From: Cydia pomonella
Lineage: Eukaryota > Arthropoda > Insecta > Lepidoptera > Tortricidae
Reading direction: 5' to 3'
DNA: 64,000 bases
Assembly (NCBI RefSeq): GCF_033807575.1
Contig: NC_084729.1
Span: 3,038,001-3,102,000 of the forward strand
A program made the translations under genes and the position numbers. This document shows, in pieces, positions 1 through 11,400 of this stretch. The notes under the pieces are model-generated. The model was not told where the DNA came from. It made no database searches and saw only the letters and a program-made list of their open reading frames with translations. Each line of letters starts with the position of its first letter. Position 1 is the stretch's first letter.

Positions 1-22
1 CGTCCATAATAAAAGAGAAGTT

Positions 23-343
23 AAAATAGAGGTGGATTGTCAAAGTAAATTTTGTAGCCACAGTAAATTTACTGCCATCTTTAGACACATGATTAAAACT
101 TTTAGAATGCCATTTGACTTTGATCCTTATTATTTCACTGATATGAGTTAAATTTGTTAAATATCATAAAGTGGTGCCATTTACTAGAGCATAGGCCAAA
201 GGTATGGCGCCATCGCTCGAAAAGATGCCGCCATGCCTTCGGATCAAAGTCAAATGGCGTTCTTAAAGTTTTAATCGTGTGTCGAAAGACGGCCGTAAAT
301 TTACTGTGGCTACAAAGTTTACTTTGATAATCCACCTCTATTT
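23..343. mobile_element. Palindromic MITE, family A
   Basis: Two arms of about 103 bp (23-126 and 241-343) are imperfect inverted copies around a ~115 bp centre, so the whole could fold into one hairpin. Both ends read as AAATAGAGGTGGATT and its complement. No coding capacity. A half copy lies at 1149-1242 and a left-half copy at 45536-45720. Confidence 0.8.
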
Positions 344-617
344 CAAATTGTCTTTGGTAAGATAAGTATTTCCCTCTTTCTTGAATAAGATAATAATTAA
401 ACACATAACTTTAAAATTTAAAAAAAAAAAACCAACGTAATGAAATGGATGAATTTATTTTTATAAACACGTCTATGAACCACCGCCAGTTAATCTACTT
501 TCAAATTAAATTCAAGTCAGCTGCAGAGATAACTGATCCCTGCATAGAAATTTGTTTGCAGGGGGGTCAACTATTCCTGCAGCTGTACATGCTCGATCTA
601 TAGTTGTGATCACTGAC

Positions 618-751
618 CTGTATGGCTATAATGACGGTATCGTTGAGCACGGGGCCGTAGATGTCCTCATTGTAGATGGTTTGTGCGTCGTTGTATCGTT
701 TGATGGCACGACGGATCTCTGTTATGTTCTTGGGTAGGTCTGTGGAGTTTG
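618..751 (-). CDS. Mgat2: Mgat2-like glycosyltransferase, exon 3 (partial gene)
   Basis: This is the third coding exon of a gene whose remainder lies left of the window. On the minus strand it is bounded by a pyrimidine-rich acceptor ending CTTTCCAG at 752 and a donor GTCAGTG starting at 617. It is 134 nt long and starts with the two bases needed to finish the codon split at the end of exon 2, so the frame runs on and ends in phase 0. The peptide has NITEIRRAIKRYND and, at its end, GPVLNDTVIIAIQ. GnT-II enzymes (alpha-1,6-mannosyl-glycoprotein 2-beta-N-acetylglucosaminyltransferase) have this kind of segment just before the start of their catalytic domain. They add GlcNAc to the alpha-1,6 arm of N-glycans in the medial Golgi. 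No catalytic residue is visible here. The family call rests on remembered similarity; the exon call rests on splice sites and phase. Confidence 0.75.
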
Positions 752-799
752 CTGGAAAGAAAAAATACATATGTATTTTTTTCTCATTATGTACATGTC

Positions 800-865
800 G
801 CTCCGGTGTGTGAACGGGACATCACTATATAAGTACGTAGCGTTGTTTAGCTCACACACCGGAGC
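800..865. repeat. Short hairpin repeat in Mgat2 intron 2
   Basis: Fourteen-base inverted arms (GCTCCGGTGTGTGA at 800-813 and its complement at 852-865) enclose a 38 bp loop. It sits just upstream (minus sense) of exon 3 and looks like a small non-autonomous element or its remnant. Confidence 0.45.
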
Positions 866-909
866 AGCGTGCGTAAGCATCAGTGTAACAACCATGTCAT
901 ACATTCAAT

Positions 910-1090
910 AAACATTATTGAAATTTTTGAATTGAATTGAAAATATTTATTTCAGATTTTACAACCATCCACTTAGGAACTAATGTTAATTTTGTACTTA
1001 ATATAATATTACAACTAAAATACCTAACCTATTTTCTAAATTTCAAAAATCCTATAACTTGGCAAATCCAATGCGCCAGTATAGGATTCT
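910..1090 (-). repeat. Probable LINE 3' end with GAATTGAATTG tail
   Basis: A short GAATTGAATTG run beside an AT-rich, non-coding stretch resembles the tail and 3' UTR of the CR1-type elements in this window, which end in similar microsatellites. No reading frame supports it, so the call is weak. Confidence 0.3.
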
Positions 1091-1148
1091 CAACCCTCTC
1101 TGCAATTACCTCCAGAATGCTGTTGGTAATGAAATGAAAATCTTTATT

Positions 1149-1242
1149 CTAAAAGTTTTAATCATATGTCTAAAGATGGCAGTAAATTTACTGTGGCTAC
1201 AAAGTTTTCTTTGAGAATCCACCTCTATTCCAAATTCTCTTG
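1149..1242. mobile_element. Half copy of MITE family A
   Basis: Matches the right arm of the palindromic element at 23-343, including TAAATTTACTGTGGCTACAA and the ATCCACCTCTATT end. The left arm is missing. Confidence 0.7.
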
Positions 1243-1375
1243 ATTATCCTGACTGTCTTCTGTCTCCTGTAAATAAGACAACATCGGCACTTACTTTTGC
1301 ATTACTTTTTTCCAACTGAAAAGTTTTGTTGTCCTGCTATTTTGACTTCCACTAATGCCAGCACTGTGGACTATA

Positions 1376-1844
1376 CACCGTGGGCCAATTAAATCCGACA
1401 GATTTCAAAGGTGTATTCTTGACCGCATTTAGAGACTAAAATGTCATACAATGTTTTCTGAAATCGGTCTTGTTTTAGAGATAATGACAATTTCTGTGAA
1501 AATTTGTTTCTTTTATAACTTAGTCAAAAACGCCTTTTTAGCTGTGACGCTGCCACTATGTGACTTGGTTTAGACATACCTACTGACAGATATTAAAGTT
1601 TTAAAGTAAACTCGCAATTTTCGTCTGTAAATAAAAAAAAAATTTACTTATTCGTTGTAATGATTTTTTTTCACCGAGGTGTAAAAAAAAATAACGTGTC
1701 GTGTACAGAAAACGCAAAGGATTTTTTTTCGGCAAAAAAAAATTTTTTTTGGCAAATTTGGCCAAAACTCATATAACATTTTTTGCTCCTTATGACCTCA
1801 GGAATGCGTGGTTAAAATCTGTCGGGTTTAATTGGCCCACGGTG
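1376..1844. mobile_element. Mariner-like MITE, CACCGTG family, flanked by TA
   Basis: Ends CACCGTGGGCCAATTAAA and its complement form terminal inverted repeats of about 35 bp, each followed outwards by TA, the target duplication typical of Tc1/mariner elements. The 469 bp interior is AT-rich with long A and T runs and no frame. Parts of the same family recur at 4619-4760, 17400-17600 and 52370-53130. Confidence 0.75.
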
Positions 1845-2075
1845 TATAGGAATGGGAACAAGATAGGAAAGTGACGATACCAATGGAGACGAATCAGAAC
1901 AGTGGACAAGAATGACAAGATAAGAAGGTGACGTATACGAAGCGGTCCTGAGCTAGGGAGGAGATCCTGAGGAGGGAACCTGACACCCTTCGGCCAAAAC
2001 TCCTCCTTGGTGAATGTCGCTAGACGTTCAGTCGGAACGCTTACCACATAAGAATTAAAATTCGCATTGTGTCCA

Positions 2076-2266
2076 GTACCCCTAGTGTAAATTTAGTCGA
2101 TAGCGAAACGTGACGTACGCGTTTGCGTTAAGTCTCATTTTGTATGGGTTTTTGAACAGCGCGCCAAGCGGGACGTTTTGGAAAGGCAAAAATCTCATAC
2201 AAAATGACACTTAACGCAAACGCGTACGTCACGTTTCGCTGTCGAAAATATTTACACTAGGGGTAC
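2076..2266. mobile_element. Palindromic MITE, family B
   Basis: Arms of about 70 bp start with GTACCCCTAGTGTAAAT and include a long stretch around ACGTGACGTACGCGTTTGCG in inverse orientation on both sides. The centre contains GCGCGCCAAGCGGGACG. Non-coding. Confidence 0.8.
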
Positions 2267-2507
2267 AGATTTCAACTTCGCGACCCTCAATACTTTACAC
2301 CTTTATCTTAAACCTTTAAATAAGCATTCTTGTATATTTCTTTATTTCGGGGATCTCGGAAAAGGCTCTAACGAGGAAATTGGGTATATGGGGCTTTTCG
2401 GAGGCGAAAAATCGATCAATGTAGCTTATCTCGGGGAAAACGCGCGTTTTTTAGTTTTCCGAGTAAAGCTCGGTCTCCCAGATATTTATTCTAAAGTTCA
2501 TACTTAC

Positions 2508-2606
2508 CAGTATTGTTCCTAGGATGGACGGTCAGATATTTATGAAGCTCTTGGGGCACTAGCGCCAGAACCTGCTCCGACGTGTCGTTCCCGTTCATCA
2601 GCTCTT
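2508..2606 (-). CDS. Mgat2: Mgat2-like glycosyltransferase, exon 2
   Basis: A 99 nt coding exon not visible as a long open frame. On the minus strand the acceptor is TTTCTGTTTCCAG (AG at 2608-2607) and the donor is GTAAGTA starting at 2507, both close to consensus. It enters in phase 1 and leaves in phase 1, matching exon 1 and exon 3 exactly. The peptide begins EELMNGNDTSEQVLALVPQE and ends with HPRNNT; it contains two Asn-X-Thr sequons. This corresponds to the variable lumenal stem between the membrane anchor and catalytic domain of type II Golgi glycosyltransferases. The stem is poorly conserved, so assignment to Mgat2 comes from the linkage to exon 3. Confidence 0.75.
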
Positions 2607-3062
2607 CTGGAAACAGAAATGGACAGCATGAGATGAGAGAGAAATAGATGTATCACGCACAGAATTAGAGGTTACCTCTTTTTTCTTTAGGCTGCGTTTC
2701 CACCAGACATGTGCGAGGAAGCGTAGCGAGGGGTGTTTTTTATGAACCAATAGGATCACTTAATTTACCTATCCTCGCTCAGCGCAGCTATAGACGGCGA
2801 TTTTCTATTGGTTCTTAACAAACACATCTTCGCATATTTACGCATATTTCTGATGGGAACGCAGCCATTATGACCATTGATGGATCTTATATCTTTACAG
2901 TAAGGCTCAATTTTGGCTGTAAATATAACAGTGAGGAAGACGGCAGAGCTAAACAAATGTTAAAAACGTTGAGGAAAAATTAACGGTGCACAATTAATTA
3001 TTGCGTCGCGTTATTGACAACGACGATAGACCATTTCAACCTGTGCAGTAGCCAAGTCTATA

Positions 3063-3310
3063 CAAGGTGGCCAAAAAATATGTACACTCCCGTTGCCAGG
3101 GAGGTTTTGGGATGTTACTGAGCAACTTTTTAGTATGGGACCAACCCCGAAAACGCGAAAAAAATTTTTTACCTTCCCATAGAAAATGGACCAGCTAAAA
3201 TGTATGAAACAGACAGAAATTTTTTTCGCGATTTTGGGGTTGGTCCCATAGTAAAAGTTGCTCAGTATAAGTCCAAAAACTCCCTGGCAACATATTTTTT
3301 GGCCACTTTG
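3063..3310. mobile_element. Tc1/mariner-like MITE with TA duplication
   Basis: Inverted ends CAAGGTGGCCAAAAAATATG and its near complement are flanked by TA on both sides. Internal subterminal inverted blocks include TGGGACCAACCCC and GGGGTTGGTCCCA. A fragment of the same family lies at 56165-56230. Confidence 0.8.
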
Positions 3311-3324
3311 TACGTATAAGTGCC

Positions 3325-3448
3325 AAGGGGCCCACTGATTACCAGTTCGCCGGACGATATCGGCCTATCAGTTATTCGCAAAAGCTGACGATTGCGAATA
3401 ACTGACAGGCCGATATCGTCCGGCGAACTGGTAATCAGTTGGCCCCTT
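3325..3448. mobile_element. Near-perfect palindrome MITE, family C
   Basis: About 60 bp arms beginning AAGGGGCCCACTGATTACC fold on themselves with almost no mismatches and a loop of a few bases. A second, more diverged copy is at 19312-19433. It lies 14 bp from the preceding element. Confidence 0.85.
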
Positions 3449-4618
3449 TACTGAAGCTATAGTCGCTATAAGTTAAGAAGTCAATTTTGACAGTTATCAC
3501 TTGACGCTTATATTTACGAAACTAAGACGCCTTAGTGTCATATATATAAGGGTCAATTCATAGTCAAAATTGACTTAGCTGCGTTAGACAGCATTAATGA
3601 AAGACGCTTACAAGTCAAGCACGATTCCAAGTATGCAAGCGTGCGCAGGGCCCGGTCCGGTATCCCATTCGAGGGTTTCGGAAGGGGTATTTCGTAAGGC
3701 TTTGCTTGCCAAATCCATTGCTAACTAAAACCGCTCTTTGAGCGCTTCATGATACGGGTAAGCTGATACCCGTTCCTAAAGCGCTAACCTCTTGAAGGGG
3801 TATCGATTATACATTATAACGCTTATGCCATTTGCAAACTTTCTCTTCGTAAAAATATAATCAAACACTGCTTATTTATGTCTAAAGTGTGGGTGTTAAG
3901 CGCGTTGACAGCACAGGTGTCATATTTTTTTGAATTAGGAAGGGGATTTCATTTTAGCGGTATCTCTGAAAGGGAAATCCCTTCCTAGAATTAAGTCAAA
4001 TGAACGGGTAAGCAATTTAAAGGGAAAGCCAATCGTTAGGGCTATTCGATAAACGACTAAGCCAATTAAAGGCTTTTTTCTGCGAAGGGGACGACGGGTC
4101 CCTGTGCACGTAACAACGCAAATATTTGTAAGCGGGTTAATATAATAGTTAATTTCATAATAATAGTTCAGGGTCTTTTAGTTTATCCACACGCACATTG
4201 CAACGAATCGCCTGCCATAGACGTTACAGGCGAATGATGAAAATTCATTGTGAAGTCCGTTTAAGCTAACATTCTATCGACTCCAAAAGAACAAAGTGAG
4301 AGTGTGTCATTATACGCGATACATTTTCATAGTTAGACAATCCAGTGCAGGGTTAGCTTGGTCCGACTTCACAGGCCAATGATGAAAGTTCGTGGTAGTT
4401 AGTAGGAAATGTATGAATACAAGCACATTATTTTAGCATCAAAATTGCACAAATATGGTTATGAATGTTATCGTACATGCGTTTAAACTCCACCACATTT
4501 CAGATCATATACAGTAACGGCCAATAATATATCACCTTTGTGTTTTTTTGTATGTATAGAGTAAATAATATAAGTTAGTTTGTAGATTGCATATTTTACT
4601 AGTTATTATATATAAATA
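3449..4618. other. Mgat2 intron 1 sequence without a clear feature
   Basis: No coding frame, splice-bounded exon or strong inverted repeat was seen. There is a short imperfect direct similarity (a CAGGCGAATGATGAAA-like motif near 4226 and 4372). Confidence 0.5.
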
Positions 4619-5270
4619 CACGGTGTAACATGAGGAACCCGAAAGATTTTAACCACGCACTTCTGAGACCAAAAGAAGGAAAGGCAGGTATAAGGTATTA
4701 TATCACGTGCAAATTGAATGTCATCGAAGCTGGTTACTTTTGAAAAATCGTATCTCATTCAAGTGTGACATTTTATTTTCCAGCATAATCAAAGTGCTGT
4801 CATAACGGTCAAAGTGGTTTAATCTTTGTTAAGAGGCTGTCAATACCTAAAGCGCATTTGTATCTGAGTAAATGAGATAGCACTGTCGCATGTTACTGGG
4901 CCTGGGCAAGAGAATAATAAGAAAAATATTTAAATAAAAAAAAGTGGATTATTAGTGTAATATTTTACTCAACAGCGGTTTAGATATAAATGTTTTGAAA
5001 TTGTGATTTTAATTGCAGACCCATAAGTCAAAACAATAATGACATAGAACCGTTTAATTGTGATTTTAAGACCAATCTTTGCAATTATTTTCTATCGAGC
5101 CGATTTCGTTCAAATCATGTATCGAGTACAACCACGGTCTTTGAAATATAATTAATATGAACATATATTTTTCTTACTTGACTAAAACAAATAGTCTTTC
5201 TTAAAAAACTGTTTAAGTAACATCAATTTCAAGGACATTGGGTGTTGACAGCCTCTTAATTGTGTTGTAT
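4619..5270. mobile_element. Degenerate mariner-like element, one end recognisable
   Basis: The left end TACACGGTGTAACATGAGG followed by GATTTTAACCACGCA matches the terminal region of the element at 1376-1844. The right end was not located, so the right boundary is a guess. Confidence 0.4.
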
Positions 5271-5960
5271 TGCATCTTTGTGTTATTGGGTGTCCATGAT
5301 TGTAGATACTCAAATTTTTCCTTTCTTTTTCTTAATATGATGGTGAACGATTCATTAACATTTACTGATTGTGTTCGCTGTACTCCTGCTCACGTCTCAT
5401 GAATTACTCTGTATATGTTATATATTAACACTAAAATTCGCATTTCAAAATATCCTCCACACAAAAATTTATTTACGTAGGTATGTATAATGGCATCACC
5501 GCTATCAAAAAGGCGTTATTATTGGCTGGTACTGCAGACATGCAAAATAATCGTGATTTTCTGTTATCAGGTCATATTATGTATAAAGAAATTAGGGACT
5601 TCACATACATCTTAGAATTTCTTCTCGGACAAATAATAATTCAAATAAATGAAACATTTTACAATAAAAACATAAACATTAAAATGTAAATATTCAATAA
5701 CGTCCTTCACTGGCATTAAAAATAGTTATAATATATACATTTTTATAAAATATTCAATATAAAAATCCAGTTTTCTCTTTGTATGTAAATGTGCCATCAC
5801 CATGCTATTATGAAACAGAAAAACACGAAAATAAATAAATTAAAAAACCTCTTGCAGGTGTTACTAGCGTTTCACTATCTACGTCTACTCCCAAAGTGGA
5901 TCCTGAAAAATTAGTAGATTATTGTTAAAATTAGTAAAAAGTTGCATTATGAGCATTTAA
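5271..5960. other. AT-rich intron sequence, nothing recognised
   Basis: Very AT-rich, with a 68-codon frame at 5483-5689 that has no recognisable domain or codon signal. Treated as non-coding. Confidence 0.45.
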
Positions 5961-6555
5961 GGTGCGACCAGACCGCAGCTTAATAGTACATTACGATACT
6001 AGTGCGAAAAATAGGAAATTCGAAACGAGTGGCGATAAATTAAAACACGACCGAAGGGAGTGTTTGAAATCGACACGAGTTGCGAATTATCTATTCGCAC
6101 ATGTATCGTACAATGTTTTACAGTACATATGGCCCTTTAAATGTTCGACACAGTAACGTAATATGCTAATTTTCGCACTAGTGCGGTAAAGTAGCACCAT
6201 TAGTACTGTAAAAAACGTTCACGATACGGAATCGCAGTGACGCGTCGTATGCGTACCGTTTTTGACGCATGCTCCCCACACCGCTGCTTTAAATACGCTG
6301 ACGCACCGTAAATTGATCTGCGTAAAAATGGCAAAAAAATATTACACGGAGATCTTATGGCCACACCGGTGACGTAAAAGACGCAAAGATTTGCGAACAA
6401 AAAAGATTCGCGTGAAGCACACGTCACTGCGATTCTGTACCGTTACCGTTTTTTAAGCAGCGGTGTGGGGAGCATGCGTCAAAAACCGTACGCATACGAC
6501 GCGTCACTGCGATTCCGTATCGTGACCGTTTTTTAAGCTGCGGTCTGGTCGCACC
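5961..6555. mobile_element. Palindromic MITE, family D, with a nested insertion
   Basis: Outer ends GGTGCGACCAGACCGCAGCT (5961-5980) and its complement (6536-6555) are followed inward by ~80 bp arms (6214-6292 and 6452-6530). The left arm is interrupted by the family E element; the right arm shows the uninterrupted sequence, so the insertion can be placed to within a few bases. Confidence 0.85.
5982..6211 (+). mobile_element. MITE family E copy 1, nested in family D
   Basis: About 230 bp from TAGTACATTACGATAC to AGTACTGTAAA. It shares internal landmarks (CGATAAATTAAAACACGACC, ATATGGCCCTTTAAATGTTC) with copies at 27371-27599, 51893-52112, 52747-52975 and 55463-55692. The outer element's arm resumes directly after it. 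Confidence 0.85.
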
Positions 6556-6580
6556 TTTACAGTTAAAAGTGTACCATTTA

Positions 6581-7303
6581 CTTTTTTTTCGAAAAACCAT
6601 CAGCATTTGGGTTAATCCTACTCAAAATTACGAAGACTATAGATTAAAAACGATACCAAAGTGCCCGAAAAAAAAATCAGTTTTGTGACGCAGATTTCGT
6701 AAGGACGGTCAGATTTAAAAATTGAAAAAAAAAGTACAAGATATTGCAGTTTTGTGACGCATTTTTCCATACATTTGATTTTAAAATGAGAATAAATGTG
6801 TCCAGAAAAAAATCAGTATTGTGACGCATTTTTCCATACATTTGATTTTAAAATGAGAATAAATGTGTCCAGAAAAAAATCAGTATTGTGACGCATTTTT
6901 CCATACATTTGATTTTATAATGATAATAAATGTGTCCAGAAAAAAATCAGTTTTGTGACGCATTTTTCCATACATTTGATTTAAAAATGAGAAAAAATGT
7001 GTCCAGAAAAAATACAGTTTTAACGCTTTTTCCATACATTTGATTTAAAAACGAGAATAAATGTGTCCAGAAAAAAATTGCAGTTTTGTGACGCATTTTT
7101 CCATAAATTTGATTTAAAAATGTGATAAGAAAAAAAATGCAGTTTTGTGACGCATTTTTCCATACATTTTGTATGTACCGTCACAAAACTGACACCCAGA
7201 ATTTGTATCAAAAATTGGGAACATTTTTTTTTATTTCAATCAATAGTCCCCGTGATTCTGAGTCGAATTAACCCAAAAGCTGTTAGGTTTTCCAAAAAAA
7301 AAT
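6581..7303. mobile_element. Inverted-repeat element carrying a 68-bp minisatellite
   Basis: Inverted flanks at about 6581-6629 and 7257-7303 (TTTGGGTTAAT and its complement, next to a shared purine tract) enclose a tandem array. The layout of terminal inverted repeats with internal tandem units suggests one mobile unit; no transposase is present. Confidence 0.55.
6678..7176. repeat. Tandem array, ~68 bp unit, about 7.5 copies
   Basis: The core CAGTTTTGTGACGCATTTTT recurs at about 6744, 6812, 6880, 6948, 7014, 7081 and 7140, with a diverged first unit at 6678. Units contain ATACATTTGATTTTAAAATG and an A-rich joint. Right after the last unit the core appears inverted (CGTCACAAAACTG near 7179). 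Confidence 0.85.
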
Positions 7304-8585
7304 CTGACAATCCCCTTATAAAGTAATGTTACACGTGCAAAAATTAATAGTTTTCACTAAAAAGAAAAGGTGCTTGAATCGTGCACTTATACGATCAGTC
7401 GATCAGAAATCATAAATCAGAAATCATAGCATTTATTCGTGATAAACTATGACATACAAAAGTATAACAACATAACAAAAGAAAGAAACATAGAATAAAT
7501 AAATAGTTTACCACGAAATGGTCCCGCCTCAGCATTAATGCTAACCCAAAAGTCAGCGCTGATCTTCCGGCGAGACCATTTGTGGGTCACGAACGCAGCT
7601 GTACGACACGGCATAAACATAAAACTGAACGCGGCTTTGCAGCGGCGAAAGGGCGGATCACACAATGAAAAGTTCAAAATAAATGAATTTAGTACTAAGG
7701 CTTCCCAGCAAGCTCGGTTCTCCATGCAAACGTAAGCTCTCATTTTAAAACGACTAACTGAATTACTCTGAAACTTTGCACTTACAATAGGATAAGGTAT
7801 ATCTATGCATGTTATTAGTTTATGTAGCTTCAGATACCATAGTTAAGACGTTTCATAAAAAAACATGTTTTTGTTTTTTAAAATCGGGGTATAACCCCGA
7901 GATGGTCCCGTTGGCACCAAGTCGGGGTCTGATGATGGGATCTTGGAGAAATCGAGGGAACTCTTCAAATGTTATAGGTACATGTATGGCGCTTTTGGTA
8001 ATTTCTGAAGTCGGGTTATATTTTTTGTTAAAAAGTTTTTTTCTTATTTGTGCTGTGTTTCGGCGCTGATTATTCAGAGATTTACTACTTACTAAATACA
8101 AGTCTGTTTTTGAAGTAAGTATTTTAAAAGTCGGATATAATCGTTTTCGTATAATGCAATCGAATTTCGTATAATTTTTGACGTTGGACTGCGGGACTGT
8201 GTAATCAAGATTTATGTACTGGCAGCCCTGGTTACGAACTGTGTTGTGTTGTGTCTGTGTCACCATCTCTGTCTATTGTTACGAACATTCTCGTCAAGGT
8301 TACTGTGAAACAGTAATTATGGTGACTCATTTTCTCATTGCGGCGTTCAATGCTTTCAGGTTAATTGGAAAATGTCGCAGGGGACGGCGGTAGTTTCGTA
8401 TTTGAAAAGAACGTCATATTTTTATGGAAATTTGATACTATGACATTGCCACACTTTGTCTTTGCGAATGCCACGCAGAGTTAGCTCTGTAGTGTGAGTT
8501 ACACTTTACCCTCGAACGTGTATACCGATACTATACACCGTGTGTGTGAGTTACGCTTTACCCTCATACGTGTATACCGATACTG
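7304..8585. other. Intron 1 stretch with a dispersed repeat, no gene
   Basis: A moderately GC-rich stretch at 7505-7740 has overlapping frames on both strands but no recognisable domain. Part of 7880-8030 (TCTGATGATGGGATC) is shared with 17775-17840, so it is a dispersed repeat. Confidence 0.4.
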
Positions 8586-9022
8586 TGTTTTTATTGAATT
8601 CCGTTAAGTTCGGGGTATCGGTAAGAACGTTGAGGGAAACTAAATGGCATAGTTAATTAAAAAAAAACGACTTAATTTTTTAATTATTTATATTTATATA
8701 AAAAGTAATTAAATGTTGTATATAGCGTTGTTGTAACACCGGCATTACATTTAACTCAACCAAACAATTAAAAACTGTGAAAAATCAATGTAATTTCGAA
8801 GATCAATCGTCCGAGATAGTATTTACGTTTAGTAGCAAATGTATTATCTCATACTAAACACTAATCAATATGTAAATAGGCCCTTAGGCAAGTGTACACG
8901 CCCGTAAGGGCCCTATAAAATAAAAATTAAATATAGTGAGAACACCGGTGTCTTTTCAGAAAGTTACTTAATTTTAGCTCAGGGATGCACCCTTGAAATT
9001 AACGGATAATAAAAAAACACGG
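8586..9022. mobile_element. CACCGTG-family MITE copy, degraded left end
   Basis: From GTGTTTTTATTGAATTCCGT to AAAAAACACGG it is the inverse-orientation relative of the element at 50606-51079. Both share ACTAAATGGCATAGTTAA, the CGTCCGAGATAGTA block and a GGCCCTTAGGCAAG/AAGGGCC segment. Confidence 0.75.
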
Positions 9023-9540
9023 TTGGAATGTAACTACAGGGGGTGGGCAAATAAGAGTGATACACTTTGTTTTTAAATTTTAATTATATTAAGTGCATAA
9101 TTTATTGAATATTTTTTCATAAATATATTATTCAGGGTTGGCAATTGTATACAGAAGATAATTTCTGCCAAACGTCTACCTCTAGCAGCTAGCATTTTTT
9201 TCTCAAATGTTTATGCAGTTTAAAACAAGTGGTTTGCTCGATTAATTTCGAGAAACAGTGCCAGTGATTGGCATCCAAATTCCCCAAATATTGCAGCACC
9301 TGAGTTATTTCTGTAAGGCTATCTAAAATTACGTGTCTATGCTAACAAGCTGATGAAATGTCAACAGTCGAAAATGTACGAAGATCTGCTCAAAATTGCG
9401 ATGAAAAGGGCTTACATTTGCTTGCTGTTAGTGGTAGACTTAAGTATGTAAGACATTATGTTCCGCATGTATTTGCCAACCCTAAATAATATATTTTTAA
9501 AACAATACTTAATAATCTTTAAACTTAATATAGTTAACAT
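9023..9540. other. Intron 1 sequence, nothing recognised
   Basis: No open frame of note, no inverted repeat and no match to other window repeats were seen. Confidence 0.4.
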
Positions 9541-9800
9541 TTTTTTGCCCACAACAATGTATGTTTGTACGGGTCAAATCTTGCAAGACAAATTTGACCC
9601 ACTTCCCGGTTTCCGATGAAGCTGAAAATTTGCATACATATGTAAGTCGGGTAAAACGCAATATTATGGTACCATGGAGCTGATCTGATGGTGGAGAAAG
9701 GAGATGGCCATAGAAACTCTGTGATGAAACAACGCAACCTAAGTTGCCTGTGGAACGAAGGTACAGTCAGCGATAAAAGCTTGTACCAACAATGAAAATT
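9541..9800. repeat. Dispersed repeat F, plus copy
   Basis: Shares ATATTATGGTACCAT, CTGATCTGATGATGGAG-type sequence, AGGTTGCGTTG (complement) and CAGTCAGCGATAAAAGCTTG with an inverted copy at 15885-16170. The two copies flank the satellite region in opposite orientation. Confidence 0.65.
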
Positions 9801-10093
9801 TTGCCAAAAACTTATTAAGTAATCATGTCAAAGTCATTACCTCCCAACAAAACAAGTCGAATCGGGCCACTATTGATATTCACGTACAACGTGACAACCA
9901 TGTTAACAGTTAACCTTACAAACAGAGTCTTATTAATATTTATAAGCGTTCACCGTTTGCATTAATGTCGTCCAATGCTCCAGCATTGAGTAACTGTCGT
10001 TTATACATTTTATCACACACTAGTAGTTCTGTAATAAGTAGGCATCGGAGTTTTTATCGCACGATAAGACTAACAGCAAGCCATGGAGTCGAC

Positions 10094-10290
10094 ATTAGCA
10101 ATATTATTATTATTAATTCATTTATTCATGTAAAACAATTACACATTACAATAATACGCCAAACTGGAGTAACCAGTTTGTTGGCGCTCCGCGCTCAAAT
10201 CTCACTTAAGAGTCCTTATTCCTACAGACGAGCGTATTTTGTAAAATGCTTCCTTTTTCATTCAAGATTACGACGTAACTATTAGTATTT
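10094..10290 (-). repeat. Probable LINE 3' end remnant
   Basis: A (TTA)n run followed by TTCATTTATTCATGTAAAAC and an AT-rich stretch resembles the tail and 3' UTR of an inserted minus-strand LINE. No protein match is visible. Confidence 0.3.
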
Positions 10291-10965
10291 ATTCAAAAAC
10301 TGATAACGTACTTAAATAATCGTTTCCTAAACTAGGGGCTCCAACAGTTCAAATTTTCATTTTCTCTTTTAAACCTCTTTTTTAATGAGGTTTTTTGGGA
10401 GTCTTTTCCAAATTTTGCAGTGAGATGTGGCGTTTCGGTTCTCAATTTTGCTATAAACAAGAATCATTTGGTACATGAATGACTACAATTTGATTCAACA
10501 TATCTCGTACGAGGGGCTGGAATGATTAACAATCGAAGATTCATTTGAAAAAACTGATAAAATACCTTCCGAGTTTTCTTCATTTTTTTGGCGAAAACAG
10601 GGTTTTATTATATTTTATTTCCGCAAATTGTACGCATATTTTGCTTTAAAAATAATATTATAGCAAACTGTAACTTTATGTTAACCTATAAAAAAAAAAT
10701 CGTAACTATGGGACCTACATTGCCGTAAATTTATATTTTTTTAAAACACGTATAAATCACGCAGCAGCGACGCGCGACGCCCCGCTCTCAGTCCGCGCGG
10801 AGCGCGCTTAGAGGACGGACCTGTGCTCGATTGTCAGGCATTCGTTGCGATCGTAATCAGCTACGGAGTTCCGAGAAGTGCTATATACTGCGATTAGAAA
10901 ATCTTAATAAAAGTTCATTTTTTACAGTATGCCTAACAGACTCGCTTATTGATGGATTTTCAGTG
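10291..10965. other. Intron 1 sequence with a short GC-rich patch
   Basis: Nothing coding was recognised. A GC-rich patch at 10765-10830 (ACGCGCGACGCCCCGC) stands out from the AT-rich background but has no identified function. Confidence 0.4.
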
Positions 10966-11177
10966 TTACTTTTTTTTTAATACTAAGTCGGTGGCAAACA
11001 AGCATACGGCCCGCATATGTACGCCTGCAACTCCAGAGAAGTTACATGCGCGTTGCCGACCCGAACCCCCTCCCACCCCTCGTTGAGCTCTGGCAACCTT
11101 ACTCACCGGCAGGAACACAACACTATGAGTAAGGTCTAGTGTTATTTGGCTGCGATTTTCTGAAAAACGCATTTTCA
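10966..11177. repeat. Dispersed repeat G (GGCAAACAAGCATACGGCC type)
   Basis: Contains GCAAACAAGCATACGGCCC, GTTGCCGACCC and CTCACCGGCAGGAACACAAC, and ends with TAGTGTTATTTGGCTGCG. Inverse relatives occur at 52475-52625 and, by shorter motifs, 44150-44345 and 47155-47300. It abuts the satellite fold-back. Confidence 0.7.
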
Positions 11178-11400
11178 CTTGAAATTACGTTAGGGTTTGC
11201 ATTATCATTTTTGACCCGGATGAAGTCCTGCAAGTTCTCATGATGGAGTCAGGAGTTGGTCACTAGAAATCCTAATCTACTAATTATAATCCCATCGTGT
11301 TTGGGCTCAAAAGATTTGCCCTGACGAACACCATCGATCTAGATGAGGTCCAGGGTCTCATGATGGAGTCAGGAGTTGGTCACTAGAACTCCTAATCTAC

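Noticed and set aside
6678..7176. CRISPR array
   Set aside because: Units are contiguous ~68 bp repeats with no unique spacers, in eukaryotic DNA.
7447..7743. Overlapping frames on both strands
   Set aside because: Moderate GC content alone keeps both frames open; no recognisable protein on either strand.
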